Below are positions 20,691 to 32,705 of a DNA stretch of 64,000 nt, in pieces. Position numbers and translations under genes: made by a program. The DNA comes from Talinum fruticosum (lineage: Eukaryota; Streptophyta; Magnoliopsida; Caryophyllales; Talinaceae): NCBI GenBank assembly GCA_021018815.1, contig JAITYX010000138.1:496001-560000 (forward strand), read 5' to 3'. How positions within the stretch are numbered: the stretch's first letter is position 1; each line of letters starts with the position of its first letter. The notes below the pieces were generated by a model. It worked only from the letters and a program-made list of their open reading frames with translations. It was not told the origin of the DNA and searched no databases.

Positions 20691-22360
20691 AGTACTGGCT
20701 TTAGCACTTGTACATGAATTATGAGGTGTGTATTTATCCGTGTTATTTGCTTATGAAGTTGAGTTTTTGCAGCATAAGAAAGGATATAAGGAGGGTAGGG
20801 ATTAGTATTGTATTTTCAATAGATAGTAGTGCATCCTATTCAAAAGAGGAAAAATACGAGTTTAGATAAAGTGGCATGTAGCTTTAGGTGATTAAATCTG
20901 AATCCAGACAACGTGAAAATCCAATTATGGTCAAAATGTATGTCATTGGGCCAATGGTGCTATAATTTTCAACCCGACCTAAATTTGGCCATGCTAGTCA
21001 AGTAAATGTTGCCAAGATTAGGTCCATTTAAATGTTGGAGAGGGTGAAAATAAGGTTAAGGCCTATTCGTTTCAACCTTTAACAACCTTTTGTGGTCTCT
21101 TCCCAATCATCAACACTTTTAATCATTGCTAATATTTAGTCGTTAAATATTAACAACCGATTACTTGCCGATTCTTGTATAATGGGAACTCAATAGAACG
21201 CATCCATGTTCATTTGTTTTTTACTAATTCTATTCAATTCCTTGATTAACAAGTGATTATATCTCTCTATATCTCTAATCATCGTAATCAAGCAAAAGGA
21301 TTGATTATTAAACCCAACAACATTGGTATTCAAGGCTTGTCACCACTAATTGTCATATAAAATTGTTTTTTTTACTTTACGTTAATTGTCGTAGTTATTG
21401 GGTGAAAGAGCCGAAATCATCAAAATTGCGGTTTCTTATATCTTATTCCCAGTCATATATGATGATGAGGAGGGGTATAATGGAAACAATATTGACAACC
21501 TACATGGACTTACTTGGATATTATTTACCTAATTATTTAATTTCTTAAATACGGAGATATATCATTATTGAGCATATGAAAGAGGATAAAGTTGAAAGAG
21601 AGTTGTGTTTATGCATGTTAAGTTATATGTTGAAGATGATCGAGTATGAATCGATTTGTTCAATAAATAATTTTAAAAATGTTAAACTTATCCATTCTTT
21701 TTGTATCAATGAATTCTTTACCATATTGTAAAACCTTATGACTATTATTTTTCATGTAGGAAACATAACTTCAAGAACTCTTGTTGTTGTAGTTTGATTT
21801 GGGAGCTAGTGTTTAGTGTGCACTAAAGGTATGTCTTCTATGACTAATGCAAATATACTTATTTTGTAATTTATAACTTTTATTGTGATTGTGGCGGAAG
21901 GGATTAATTGGCTGGCATCAATCTATACGATCGGTGTGGTATGGCCCAATAATGTATAACTTCTTTTGGAACCGAACCAATTGTGTTGTGGTTGATTGAT
22001 GATTTGCATGTCTGGGGTTCGGTTCGCGTGCGCATGTGATTGTTATTATGTGTAAATAATGTGTATGCTTTTTTATAATAGTGTACATTGGATTTTTATT
22101 ATGTGTAAATAATGTGTATGTTTTTGTATAATAGAGTTCATTGTGATTAATGAAAATGGTATATCATTGGTTTACTTGATATAAATGATATTTTTATGCA
22201 AATAGTTTATGCTTGAATACATTTAGTTTCTGTTGTATATAATTAGTGTAGAGAATTAGTCTATTTTAATTATTTAATGATTTAGGCTTCTCTTATCACT
22301 CATACTTGCACATTAACCTAGGAAACTAATGAAATAGTTTCCTTAATTCCAAACAGAATA
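20691..22360 (+). other. AT-rich interval before the CACTA-2 transposase
   Basis: No protein match was recognised. The phrase ttattatgtgtaaataatgtgtatg occurs twice (22043-22070 and 22096-22122). This is probably an intron or long 5' untranslated region, as the leader above is far from the first coding exon. Confidence 0.4.
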
Positions 22361-25049
22361 TGGAAATACCGGAACATCGTAGGTGGGTGGTTAATAGACT
22401 TTTTCCTAATCGTGGTGGATTAAAGCCAGAGTTCTTGGAGGAGGTTAATGAGTTTGATGCGTTTGCAAAAAACATGTGTATTTGAGAGCTAACGTATATA
22501 GCTCGTCCTTGTGGTAAGTGTAAGAACACACGGTTTCGTCATATGAAGAAGTAAAAGTTAACCTTTACAAAAAAGGGTTCATGAATAGATATTGGTATTG
22601 GACATCACATGGGGAACTTGAATCCCATGAACATGTACAAATTAACATGAATCATAGTCCGTCCAGCACTCCTTTTCACGATTATATGCCCAATAATGCT
22701 TATCACACAATGGTTGAAGATGCTTTGAGTTATCGTCAACATGTGCCACAACCTCCTAATCCGAAGCTCGAGAGGTTTTATGACATTTTAGATGCACTAC
22801 AACATCCATTGTCGAATGGTTGTCCTAACCATACTGAGTTATCTCGTTGCCCTACGGTTGATGAGCATTAAATCTAAGCATAATATGTCCTAGAATTGTT
22901 TTAATGATGTTGCACAACTTATGAAAGAAGTGTGTCCATCTAACAACTATGTCCCGAATAACTTCTCAAAGATAGAAAAATTTGTGAGAAAACTTGGGTT
23001 GACTTATGTAAAAATTGATTGTTGTATTAATGGTTGTATGTTGTATTATAAAGATGATGCACATCTACAACAATGCAAATTTTGTGATGCTCCTTGATAT
23101 AAGACTCGAAAGTTCAAAAGAAAGTTCATTTAGTAAGAATGGATTACCTTCCCATCATTCCAAGGCTGAAAAGGTTGTTTGCATCCCGAGTTTTGCAAGG
23201 CACATGAGATGACATTATGAGAATCCACGAGAGCCGGGGTGTTAAGTCATCCATCATATGGGAAGCATGGAAACATTTTGATAGAGTTTGGCCTGAATTT
23301 TCATCCGAACCACGTAATGTTAGACTTGGTTTATGTGCTGATGGATTCTCTCCATTTTCATCACAGTTTGCTAAATAATATTCATGTTGGCTAGTGATTC
23401 TAACACCTTATAATCTTCCTTCGAAAATATGTATGACTATGTTTTTGACTTGTATTATTCCTGGCTCGAAGAGCCACAGGCTTACGTCTATTTACAGTAC
23501 GTTAATAGATGATTTAAAAACATTATGGAATTAAGGTACTGAAACATATGACATTTCTTGAAAGGAAAATTTTGTCATGAAGGCTACATTGATGTGGACT
23601 ATTAATGACTTCCCTACATATGGCATATTATCTGGATGGAATACTCATGGAAACTTAGCTTGTCCAATTTGTATGTCATCATCCGAAGCCTTTCGCTTAT
23701 AAAATGGAGGAAAACCGACATGATTTGATTGTCATCGACAATTTCTACCAATGGATCATCAATATAGGAGGAATAAGGATGCTTTTAGGAAGAACAAGGT
23801 TGAAAAAGATAGACCACCAAATAGATTAACCAAGGAACAAATATGGGAAACCGTACAGCACCTTCCAAAGGTGACTGAGAATGGACAATTTGTTATTTAT
23901 GGGTTTGCCGAAATGCATAACTGGACAAAGCAAAGTATATTTTGGGAATTTCCTTATTGGAAAACAAACTTCCACACAATTTAGATGCCATGCATGTTGA
24001 GAAGAATGTCTTTGATGTTGTTTTCAATACAGTAATGGATATGGATGGGAAAACAAAAGACAATGCCAAAGCAAGAACGAACTTAAAGTTGTATTGTAGG
24101 CAAAAGAGTTAGAACTCAAAGAGTTGGCTAATGGCAAACTTGTGAAACCAAAAGCTAAGTTCTACTTTAATATGGAGCAAAAAAAGTGTATGTCAATGGG
24201 TGAAATATTTGAAGATGCTCGATAATGATTCCTCTTATTTAGCTAAATGTGTTGATGTTCACAAAGCTAAAATAAGCACAATGAAGAGCCACAATTGTCA
24301 TGTGTTCATGCAGTCATTGCTTCCGGTTGCATTTAGTGCACTACCCGAACAAATATGGAAGCCTTTAACCGAACTTAGCTAATTCTTTCGAGACTTATGG
24401 TCCACAATATTGCGGGATGATAAATTGTGCCAAATTGAAAAGAGCATTGTTGTTACCTTATGCAAATTAGAGCGTATCTTTCCTCCTGGTTTTTCAACTC
24501 CATGGAGCATTTGTCCATCCATATAGCTCATGAAGCAAGACTAGGAGGATCTGTCCAATATCGTTGGATGTATCCATTTGAAAGGTAACACAAATTTATT
24601 TAATTTATAATCTGTTAAAGTAAAAACACGTTGAGTTAAGATTTACTAGCTTTTTGGTACAATAATTTTTATCATAGGTTTTTAGGTTTATTCAAGAAAA
24701 TGGTGAAGAATAAGGCTCGTCTAGAAGGCTCAATATGTGAGGCTTACATTAATCTTGAAACATCTCACTTTTGCACGTATTATTTTGCATCTAATGCACC
24801 GTGCATAAGAAAATAGAGTGAGAAGAAATGAGGACGACGGTGATCAAGATAATATATCACCAACTCAATCAGTTTTTCGCCCACAAGGCCATCCTAGTGG
24901 ACAAGTTATGAAACGGTGGTTAACCGATGAAGAATATCATGTTGCCCATCTCTATGTGTTGCTCAATTGTGAAGAAGTGCAACCTTATATTGGGTTAGTA
25001 TGCACTATTTAAAATCCTCAATCTATTATTTCAAAATATATGTACTCAT

Positions 25050-25086
<37 letters not shown>

Positions 25087-25840
25087 TCAAAAATGATTGG
25101 AACATTTGACAGACTTTTTCACCCAAGAAAAAAGGCAATATAATCCATGTATTTCGATGAGGAGGTTGATGCTTTGCTTGCAACTGAATTTGCTTCATGG
25201 TTTAAATATAATGTAAGTTTATATACTTATTAATGTCAATAATAATTAACTATATGTATATTACTTATCAAATAATCAATTTATATTTTTCTTCCCAAAT
25301 AGGTTGGCATAATGCAAATATATGATGTGGAACACCATCAATATTTATGTCAATTATCAATGGGATCACTCAAACATGTCAATACATGCCCCATCAATAC
25401 TATTAATGGTTATAAATTCCACATACAGGCTTAGACTGAAGATAAAACAACCAATAACTGTGGAGTTTGTGCTAAAGGGGTCGGGAAGATGGCATTGAAA
25501 ATGACTTTTATGGAATTTTGAAAGACATAGTTGAGGTGGAGTACCCAGGAGAGCCCATAAAAAAGTGTGTTCTTTTTAGTTGTCATTGGATTGATAATTC
25601 CCCAAATATTTGTACAAGAGTTCATAAAGATTTTTGCATTGTGGAAATTAAACACACTTGGCGATATAGGAAATATGATCCGTTTATATTTGCAAATTTT
25701 ACAGCACGAGTGTATTACGCACCTTATCCGAGTGAGAAGAAAAGATAACCAATATTGGTGGGTTGTTATACGGACAACTCCTAGATCTAGAGTGGATAGT
25801 CAATACACACTCGAAGAATGCACATCAAGAAGAGAGTATG
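22361..25840 (+). pseudogene. TNP2-type transposase of CACTA-2 (Transpos_assoc, TNP2, DUF4218, DUF4216)
   Basis: From the ATG at 22361 the frame gives a transposase-associated domain (RRWVVNRLFPNRGGLKPEF, then CGKCKN and KKGFMNRYWYWTSHGE, 22361-22620). The TNP2 core follows in broken frames: GLTYVKIDCCINGCMLYYKD (22995-23055), a C-x-x-C plus YK (23070), CHACEIECL/MHVEKNVFD (23985), and LKSHNCHVFMQSLLPVAF to the LTELS region (24275-24380). Next is RWMYPFER, split by an intron 24585-24677 (gtaaca...catag) and resumed as FLGLFKKMVKNKARLEGSICEAY. DUF4218-like sequence is at 24740-25000. DUF4216 (VEVEYPGEPIKKCVLFSCHW, YDPFIFA, VYYAPYPS) is at 25518-25790. This enzyme cuts and moves the element. 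Several stops make the present copy non-coding as read. Confidence 0.85.
25058..25083. repeat. (TA)n microsatellite in a TNP2 intron
   Basis: A run of about 13 at/ta dinucleotides ends at 25083. It sits in what looks like an intron between the DUF4218-like and the following coding block. Confidence 0.9.
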
Positions 25841-26293
25841 GTTGATGCTTGTTATCACAACAGAAGATACTCAAATTGATGATCTTAGGGATGATGAATA
25901 TGAGGTACTTGATAGGGATGTTCTAAGAGTGCCTCATGTGAATGAGGAGGATAATGATGAGGAGGAGGAGGACAAGGAGGAGTTTACTCGAAATGAATGA
26001 TATAGAAGTTGAAGGTGGTATGGAGCTTGAAGATGATAAGGAGGGTGATGATTTTTGATTAATGCAGTAGTTGTGGTTATTAATGAAGATAATCTTGTTT
26101 TATTTGATACTGATTTATGTTATTTAAAGTATTTGTTCTTTTGACCACTTATCTCTTTATTCTCTTGTCTACTTGCATAACTTGCGTATTTGTTATTTGA
26201 ATATTCCACATGAACTACAATCTTTGTCATATTTGCATGTTGAATGTCAATTTTATGTTTATTTGTATCTTTCTTTTTTACTCACTCCGAAGA
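25841..26293 (+). other. Acidic tail of TNP2 and intergenic spacer in CACTA-2
   Basis: 25860-26000 reads as an acidic stretch (many D and E from gat, gag and gaa), likely the C-terminal tail of the transposase. 26060-26290 is AT-rich spacer with no coding signal. Confidence 0.45.
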
Positions 26294-27985
26294 TGTCGGA
26301 GAAAAATCGATCTTCTACTATTCGAGGGGTGTCACTAAGAAAATGTTTCGTTTTACTTCCACTTCTTCTCATGGAACTCCTACATCATCTTCTCCTTCAC
26401 CCATTATGTCCCCTACATCAACTGGTCATATTCAAACCTCAATGCCTACAAATTCCTCACCTTTTCAAGATCATACCCAATTGCGTAATCAACTACATGA
26501 CATTCAATCTACCCAACTTTCATATGTTACTAAGCCCATGCTCACGCCCGAGGCTTCTCATGCATATCAAGGGATCTCTCAACCTATATCTCAACCTTCG
26601 AAGAGATCTCTCAACTTACTCAGGAGACCCAACAAGCTGGACCTAGTAAGAGCAAAATATTTTCGTAGCGAAAGAGTAAGTATTAAATAATGATTCAAGC
26701 TTCTTCTTTAACATTATAAAATGAAAAAAATTCTTACAATATGATTTATTTTTAAATAGATTCCGTCCAAACCACACGGATGTCATTCATTCCCTCTCTA
26801 CCATTATAAAAAGTATGATGTACCTTATCATATTTGGAAAGACGTACCAATTGAAGTGAGGAATATGTGGTTTGATGAATTCCGGATAAACATCTATTTA
26901 AAACTTATAAGAATATTAATTTTGATTTATATGGTTACTTGTTTATAACTTTTTTTGTATTTACTTTCAGAAAAAATATTATTAGGATGATGAGCATGCC
27001 CATGATATTAGGAAAGTTTTTGAATATCGTGGAGCGGCAAGATTGAAGGGCATGACTTTTGAGATACGAAAAAGTTGAAAACAGACCTCCATGGTTAAGT
27101 AAGGATGTTTACGATAGGTTATGTGAATATTGGGAATCTAATATGTTCAAGTTAAAAAGTGAGGCTACCAAAACAAATAGAGCATCACCGTTGGGTGTAG
27201 GCTCCTCTATGCATTGTGGTGGATCTATTCCTTATTCCGAGCATAAAAGGCGATTGGTAGTATATTTGCATTCTTAAATTTGTTTTCCTTCACCGATGTA
27301 AAAATCGAACTCAATTATTCTACTTTTGATTGTATATAGGCTGAAGAACTTCAAAGAGAGCCAACTATTGCTGAACATTTTAAAGATACCCATACAAGGA
27401 AACACCGGACTTTGTGGATGACAAAGCGAAAGAGACTTATGTGAGTATTTCATTTCTTAATCATATGTTTCTCATAATTTTGATTGTTTTCTTTTATTTA
27501 TATGACAAAAATATTACATTTTCTATAATTTAGGAGAAGTATGAGAAGAAGCTTGCAGAGATCCAAGGAACACAATGCTCTCAAGGTGAAGGTTCCCAAG
27601 AAACACCGGATTTTCAACTCGTCAACTGAAAGTCAAATGAAGATTTGGAAGGAAGTTGTTGGTCTCGCTAACAAAGGTAAAATTACATGGATTTGGAATG
27701 GAAGGTTCATATGCAGCATCTACTGGTTCGTTAACTACCACTATTAGTGCTTCATCTACGATTGCGCCACTTGAAGAAGAGAAAAAACAAACAAAAAGTT
27801 GAAAAAAGGTTGAACAAGTGTTGAGAAACAACTTGGTGAGACTAATCAACTTTTAAAAACTTTGTTGCAACATATGAATATTGTAATTCCAATTAACCCA
27901 AATATTGATGTTGATAATGGTGGATGATGATGATGAGGAGGAGGAGGAGGCGGAGGATAATGGTTGTAGCGACAATGCTTGAAGA
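26294..27985 (+). pseudogene. Transposase_24-type second protein of CACTA-2
   Basis: An ATG at 26294 opens the transcript region; the Ser/Thr/Pro-rich N-terminal frame (26345-26680) is shifted from it. After an intron come HIWKDVPIEVRNMWFDEF (26830-26885), a piece with FEYRGAARLKGM (27018-27055), then ENRPPWLSKDVYDRLCEYW, ATKTNRASPLG and HCGGSIPYSEHKRRL (27075-27255). After another intron come EELQREPTIAEHFKDTHTRK (27345-27405) and VDDKAKETY, which ends at 27440 before gtgagt; the next exon, 27534, starts EKYEKKLAEIQG. These blocks follow the order of the plant Transposase_24 (Ptta/En/Spm) family. The end is a short coiled coil and an Asp/Glu run. Known partners of TNP2 of this kind bind the subterminal repeats. 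Confidence 0.78.
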
Positions 27986-28229
27986 TATGGTCTTATTTTC
28001 TTATGCTTTTACTATTGTTATGGATATTGGACTTGTTTATATTAGACTATTGTATAAATATGAGTCTGTTGATAGGTTGAAAATGATGAAGATATTTGTT
28101 TGTTTAAATCTAGCTTGGTTATTATGAACTATGGACATTGATTATGTATAAACATTTAGTATAGATGATTTTGTAATACAGGATTCACTGTATGATTTTA
28201 TGTAATGGTTTTTATGGCAAAAAGCATTC

Positions 28230-28832
28230 TCAAAACCAGTCACAATATGTGTTCAATTTTCTCAAAATCGGTCACAAAAGCGAGTCACAAAAAGTTAAGT
28301 ACAAAACAAAATCGGTCACAAAATCAGTCACAAAAGTGTTTAAGAATAAAACTGAATCCGTCACAAAAGCGGTCACAAGTAAACATAATTTTAAAACTAA
28401 GTTAGTCACAAAGCGGTCGCAAGCTACCACAGACTTCAAAACTAAGTCGACCACAAAAGCGATCACAATTATATAACGTTCACAAAATCGGTCACAAAAT
28501 TTCTAAAGAATAATGGTCATAAAATTGATCACAAACGTATTCAGTCATAAAATCGATCACAAAACAGTCATAATTTCGCACCGAAATAATGTTCGCAAAA
28601 TCGGTGTGAAATATAGGCGGTCACGTAAGACTGGTCATAATTTGTGACCGAAATTTTGCTCACGAGTTGCGATCGAATTTGTGACCCAATCCATCACAAA
28701 TTCTATTTCCGACGAGGGGTTTTCGGACCGCCGAAATTGGTCACAAAATCGATCACAAAACTCATTTGTGACCGAAATTTGCCATTTTGTGACCGATTTT
28801 GGCGGTCTCAAAATCCAATGTTTCTAGTAGTG
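28230..28832 (+). repeat. Right subterminal repeats and terminus of CACTA-2
   Basis: About 25 copies of a motif around ggtcacaaaa/ttttgtgacc at spacings of roughly 15-25 bp extend from 28240 to 28810, then the terminus ttctagtagtg. The apparent proteins here (VTK and SQ repeats) are translations of this motif. The block is much longer than the left one (about 600 bp against 240 bp). Confidence 0.9.
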
Positions 28833-29120
28833 TGGCCTGAGTGAACCTTACCTCTTGGCCTTTGTCACACCACTAGAGATGCTCGAGGAGATCGTATTTC
28901 AGCCCTTTGACAAAGGTAGACTGGATTGACCGAGTTGTTTCCTTCACCAATCTTCCCAATCCATACTATCTTGCCTTTGTTATTGTCTCCCAATGTGACT
29001 TTTCCTCCTTTCGGATCTTTCAATTTTGAGAAGATCCTTGAATCTCCAAACATATGGCGTGAGCAACCACTATCTATGTACCGGTGACCCTTCTTTTTCG
29101 AGTCACCTGCAAAACAAACA
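28833..29120 (-). pseudogene. M1 aspartic protease
   Basis: On the minus strand 29075-28865 reads YIDSGCSRHMFGDSRIF followed by GGKVTLGDNNKGKIVWIGKIG, the copia protease with its catalytic D-S-G. The protease cuts the polyprotein. The right CACTA-2 end interrupts the sequence shortly downstream, and the rest of pol lies left of 19809. Confidence 0.8.
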
Positions 29121-29399
29121 CAAACTAACCCTTCTCACTTCCTCTCAAAACCGAGTAACTCCTTTTACTCGTGGTCCTTTTTCGAGGAAGAGCACTTGTG
29201 GGAACCCAAGTTTAAATAATTTTGAGTAGGTTCCTCGAGTGCATTGTGGTGGAGAAGGCTTTTCCTTGTAAACCGGTTTGGGCTTAGTCCTCTTTTCATT
29301 GGTATGAATGGGACCATGCTCAGCCTTTCCGAACTTTACAGTTCTGAGTCGGCTTTGAAAAGATTAGAATAAGAATTAGATTCCTCTTCAGACATTGTA

Positions 29400-30830
29400 A
29401 CCAAGTCCTTCTTTCCTGAGTGAGACACACTAAGAGCCTAGTAGCAAATCAAGGTTTTTCTGACCTTGAGTGAGTTTCAAAACAAGCTCTTGAGACTCAT
29501 TGAGCTTGCTTTTCAATCGCTCATTCTCTATTCCGAGTGACTCAAACTCGGTCTCATTTTCTTGAGCACTAGTCTTAAGTACCTTCGATTTTGTCTCAAG
29601 TTTTCTAACTCATTTTTCAAAGCATTGCTCTCAGCGAGTAAGGGACTCAAGATGATTTTTGAACGTTGAAGAGTCGAATTGGACTTTTGTTCCAAAGTAA
29701 AAATATATCTAGCTAAATCAACTGTGGAGAATTGAAGTATTCAATTACCTCCTCAATATTTGAGTTCTCGGATTCCGCTTCGAGTCCATCACTCGCCATA
29801 AGAAATTTTAAGCCATTTAAATCATCTTCTTTAGATGAATCATCATCACTCTAGGTAGCCATCATAGCCTTCTTCTTTCTATCCTTCTTTCTTTTGGGAC
29901 AATCTTTGACTATGTGCACCTTGTCTGCCACATTTAAAGCAACTAGAGTTCTTAGTTAAAGATAACTTTGAAGGGATGAGTATATTACCTTTTCTCGTCC
30001 TTCTTATCTTTCTTGTAGAACTCTTCCTTTGTCCTCTTTTCCCATTTTCTATACTTCATCATTCTCTTGAAGCGTCGGGCAATGAGTGCCATAGGATCCT
30101 CTTCGATTGTGAGGAGCTCAAACATTGACGTCCGCTTTCGAGGCCTTCAAGACAATGTTCTTTCCGGTGCTAACCTCAACATCCTCTGCTTCCAGGTAAA
30201 TCTCATGAATGAGCAGCTACCTAATGAGCTCGTCTAACTTGATTTAAGAGAGGTTCTTAGCCTCTTCAATGGCTGTCACCTTGGGACCCCAGATTTTCTT
30301 TGGTAGACTTCTCGGAATTTTTCTGGCCATTTCCTTGTTAGAGACACCCGGAGATTTGAGATTATTAGTAATCTTTGTGAACCGAACATACATCCGAGTG
30401 ATGTTCTCTTCGGCTCCATTTTGAACAGCTCATACTTGTGAAGACATTGACTTATCTTCGCATGCTTAACTTGTTCCTTCATAGGTGTTGACAAGGGTGT
30501 CACACACCTCTTTGGTTGTGTCACGAGCGGAGACTCGTTGTACTCTTCCGAGCTGATGGTACACATTAATGTGTTCATAGCTTTGAAGTTCTTTCTAAAC
30601 TTAATAGTCTCTTCAGTGGTGTACTCGGATTCGGCTTTAGGCACATAGACTCCACCTTCAGTCTTCATTGGGATAAAGTTTCCTCCTTGGATGATATCCT
30701 AGACTTCTTCATCATTCTCCATCAGGAAACATTCCATCATTTTCTTCCAATGTACAAAGTTTAACCCCTTGAACTTAGGTGGTCCGGTAAATGATCTTCC
30801 TTCATCAAACTCTCCATTGTTCCGAGCCAT
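29400..30830 (-). pseudogene. gag: M1 gag (UBN2-type copia gag, zinc knuckle, coiled coil)
   Basis: On the minus strand an ATG at 30830 (30830-30828) opens a gag that matches the P1 (35586) and P2 (52357) starts. It shows the family's NNGEFDEGRS start, FVHWKKMMECF near 30730, a 130-residue frame at 30668-30276 with SSEEYN, HAKISQCLHKYELFKME and RKSGVPR, and a knuckle region at about 29945-29905 (CFKCGR followed after a frame change by H and C). The rest, to about 29400, encodes a charged coiled-coil stretch. Gag forms the particle around the RNA. Stops occur throughout; one at about 30695 falls where the other copies keep Trp. Confidence 0.8.
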
Positions 30831-30875
30831 CTAATCTTTAAATCTTTGGATTATGAGATCCTCTTCAAAGGCTAG

Positions 30876-30888
30876 GCTCGATACCAAT
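30876..30888 (-). promoter_or_regulatory. Primer-binding site of M1
   Basis: On the minus strand the LTR end TTCA is followed by attggtatcgagc. The expected initiator-Met site is tggtatcagagc; here cagag reads cgag, as in P2 (52299). Confidence 0.75.
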
Positions 30889-32334
30889 TGAAGCTCCGCT
30901 CTTGGAGAGTCTAGGTCACCCTAGAGGGGTGAATAGGGTTATGAAGAAATTTAAATAAAATTGAACAATTTTTCCACAAAACTTAGCTAAAGCAGATTTT
31001 GAGTCTAGATTGGACTCGGAAAGATAAACACACGTAAGAACGTGGAAACCCTCCCGGGGCAAAAACCACGAACAGTGCTAATCCAAGCACCAAGTCAAAT
31101 ACACTAATTGAATCCTCAATTACAAAGGATCGACCCTAACCGGAATTGCTCCCTTAAACAATTCCTTACAAGATTTTCCTAGACTCATGAGTTCCCTTAT
31201 CTCGATCTAGTACTTCCTGACTGAATTAACCTTTACAATCGGGGACAACTAACTCTGAGTCAACCCTTATAACTCAGTCAAGGGACTTACAAAGAAAGTA
31301 AGAAAAGAATGCAACTTATTACAAGACTTTCTTTACAACTCGGATAATATGAAATACATAGTTGGAGTTGTAAGTAGTAGATTGAGTGAGCATGAGACCA
31401 ACAATTGGTTCAACGAATAAATTCAGCAAATATGTTCAGCAGTATTTTTTGCAATCTTCAAGTCTTGCAAGGTGGATTCTATTTAGAAACATTCAGGCAA
31501 AATGAACGTTGAGTTTGATTACTGGACTTGTGTTCTTCACTAGCCGTTATAACGGCTATTCCGAGTCACTCTTAAAAGATCCGTTGGGATGTGAACATTG
31601 TATAACAGACTTTTGGCTCCAAAAGATGGTCCAATCAACTAGTGGTGATTGAAAACTGAGGTGGAAATAACCGTTACACCTAGAGTTGGAGTTTTCCAGT
31701 TTTCAAAACAAACAACCCCGACACGGTTTGTGAGCCATGTCCGAAGTAGCTAATTCCTGTCTGCTGGTGTTTAACGGGTAGAAGCCGGTTGTTTTTGTAT
31801 TTCAAAAGTAGATTAGCCTTGTTTGAATAACCTAAAAAGTAAACCACATTGGTTCTCAAAGTATGAAATACTTTGGTCCAAGATTAGGCACATATATAAT
31901 TAAATCGAGTCATTATATTTTTAATTATCTTTGGCCTAACAGAATGGAATTTTTTAGGATAATATCTATTGGGATCAGATTCCATCTTGAGTCAATCCTT
32001 AAATGATCAAGTTTGAAATTAAAATAGCAATAGACATGAACTTGATTCAGTCTAACGATTCTCCAAGAGACTTAGAATAACGAATTAACGTTGTAATTCA
32101 TTTTATCTAGAGACACAAAGTCACTACTCGGAATATATGTGTTAGAGAAATTATTTGAGCATGCGATGATTTTGGGTGATATCTGGGTGAGTCGAAATGT
32201 AAGTAGAAGATATTCAATAAAGTGCTTTCGAGTCGAGTCGAACATAATGAAAACTTATATACAAGTTTCTATAAAGCTCAAAATGCCTTAGAATCAAAAC
32301 CTAAGAGATATAGAAAGTTATACATGAGTCTTTA
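30889..32334 (-). repeat. 5' LTR of M1
   Basis: The left end is tgaagctccgctcttgg and the right end is gagtcttta, followed by the TSD gcttt (32335-32339). Length is 1446 bp. A 393-bp internal part (31446-31838) recurs almost exactly at 32706-33098 inside M0. Confidence 0.9.
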
Positions 32335-32705
32335 GCTTTCAAACAAGATAAATTCTGACTAGAATCGAAAGAGGAATAGTATAAGCTGTTACCCGACCTT
32401 ATACCCGAGAGCTTTGTCTCTTTGGTGACTGTATCGGAAATGAAGTAGTTGGCCTTAGTGAACCTTACCTCTTAACCTTTGTCACCTAACCGAGAGATGC
32501 TCGGAAGATTGTACTTAAGCCCTTTGACACGGTAGACTGGACTGACTGAGTTGTCTCCTTGACCAATCTTGCCAATCTGAACTATCTTGCCTTCACTGTT
32601 GTCTCCAAATGTGACTTTTCCTCCCTTCAAATCTTCTAACTCGAGAAGAGTTTTGAATCTCCAGCCATATGGCATGAGAAGCCACTGTCCAAGTACCAGT
32701 GAACT
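32335..32705 (-). pseudogene. M0 protease fragment
   Basis: The minus-strand frame 32753-32472 encodes LKGGKVTFGDNSEGKIVQIGKIGQGDNSVSPVY and KGLKYNLPSISRL, the copia protease to GAG-pre-integrase linker. The catalytic D-S-G stretch lies at about 32670-32700 but is damaged. It continues leftwards, after removal of M1, into 4608-4303. Its right edge is replaced by an LTR fragment at 32706. Confidence 0.75.

Larger units (their letters stand above)
19809..28832 (+). mobile_element. CACTA-2: full-length En/Spm (CACTA) transposon, 9.0 kb
   Basis: The left end is cactactagaaat and the right end is ttctagtagtg, so terminal inverted repeats of about 12 bp are present at both ends. The flanking triplets are tag (19806-19808) and tgg (28833-28835), an imperfect 3-bp duplication; the undisturbed site in M0 near 32450 reads gtagttggcct. 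Inside are left subterminal repeats, a GC-rich leader, a TNP2-type transposase gene (22361-25800), a Transposase_24-type gene (26294-27985) and right subterminal repeats. It lies in M1 between protease and GAG-pre-integrase. Confidence 0.93.
4609..32334 (-). mobile_element. M1: complete minus-strand copia (SIRE/Maximus-like) element with three nested insertions
   Basis: The element runs right to left: 5' LTR 30889-32334, primer site, gag, protease, integrase, RT, RNase H, env-like ORF, polypurine tract 12475-12490, 3' LTR 4609-12474. LTR ends are TGAAG...CTTCA type. The flanking TSD is GCTTT on both sides. Removing the gypsy element (5497-11910), the LTR unit (13890-15993) and CACTA-2 (19809-28832) with their duplications leaves about 10.2 kb, near the 10.5 kb of P1 after removing its solo LTR. 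The lineage call rests on size, a long gag with UBN2 region and coiled coil, and a third ORF behind pol, as known for sireviruses. Confidence 0.85.

Noticed and set aside
28192..28476. A 94-residue frame with repeated VTK and SQ words
   Set aside because: It is the translation of the ggtcacaaa subterminal repeats of CACTA-2; the opposite strand and another frame show equally 'repetitive' proteins.
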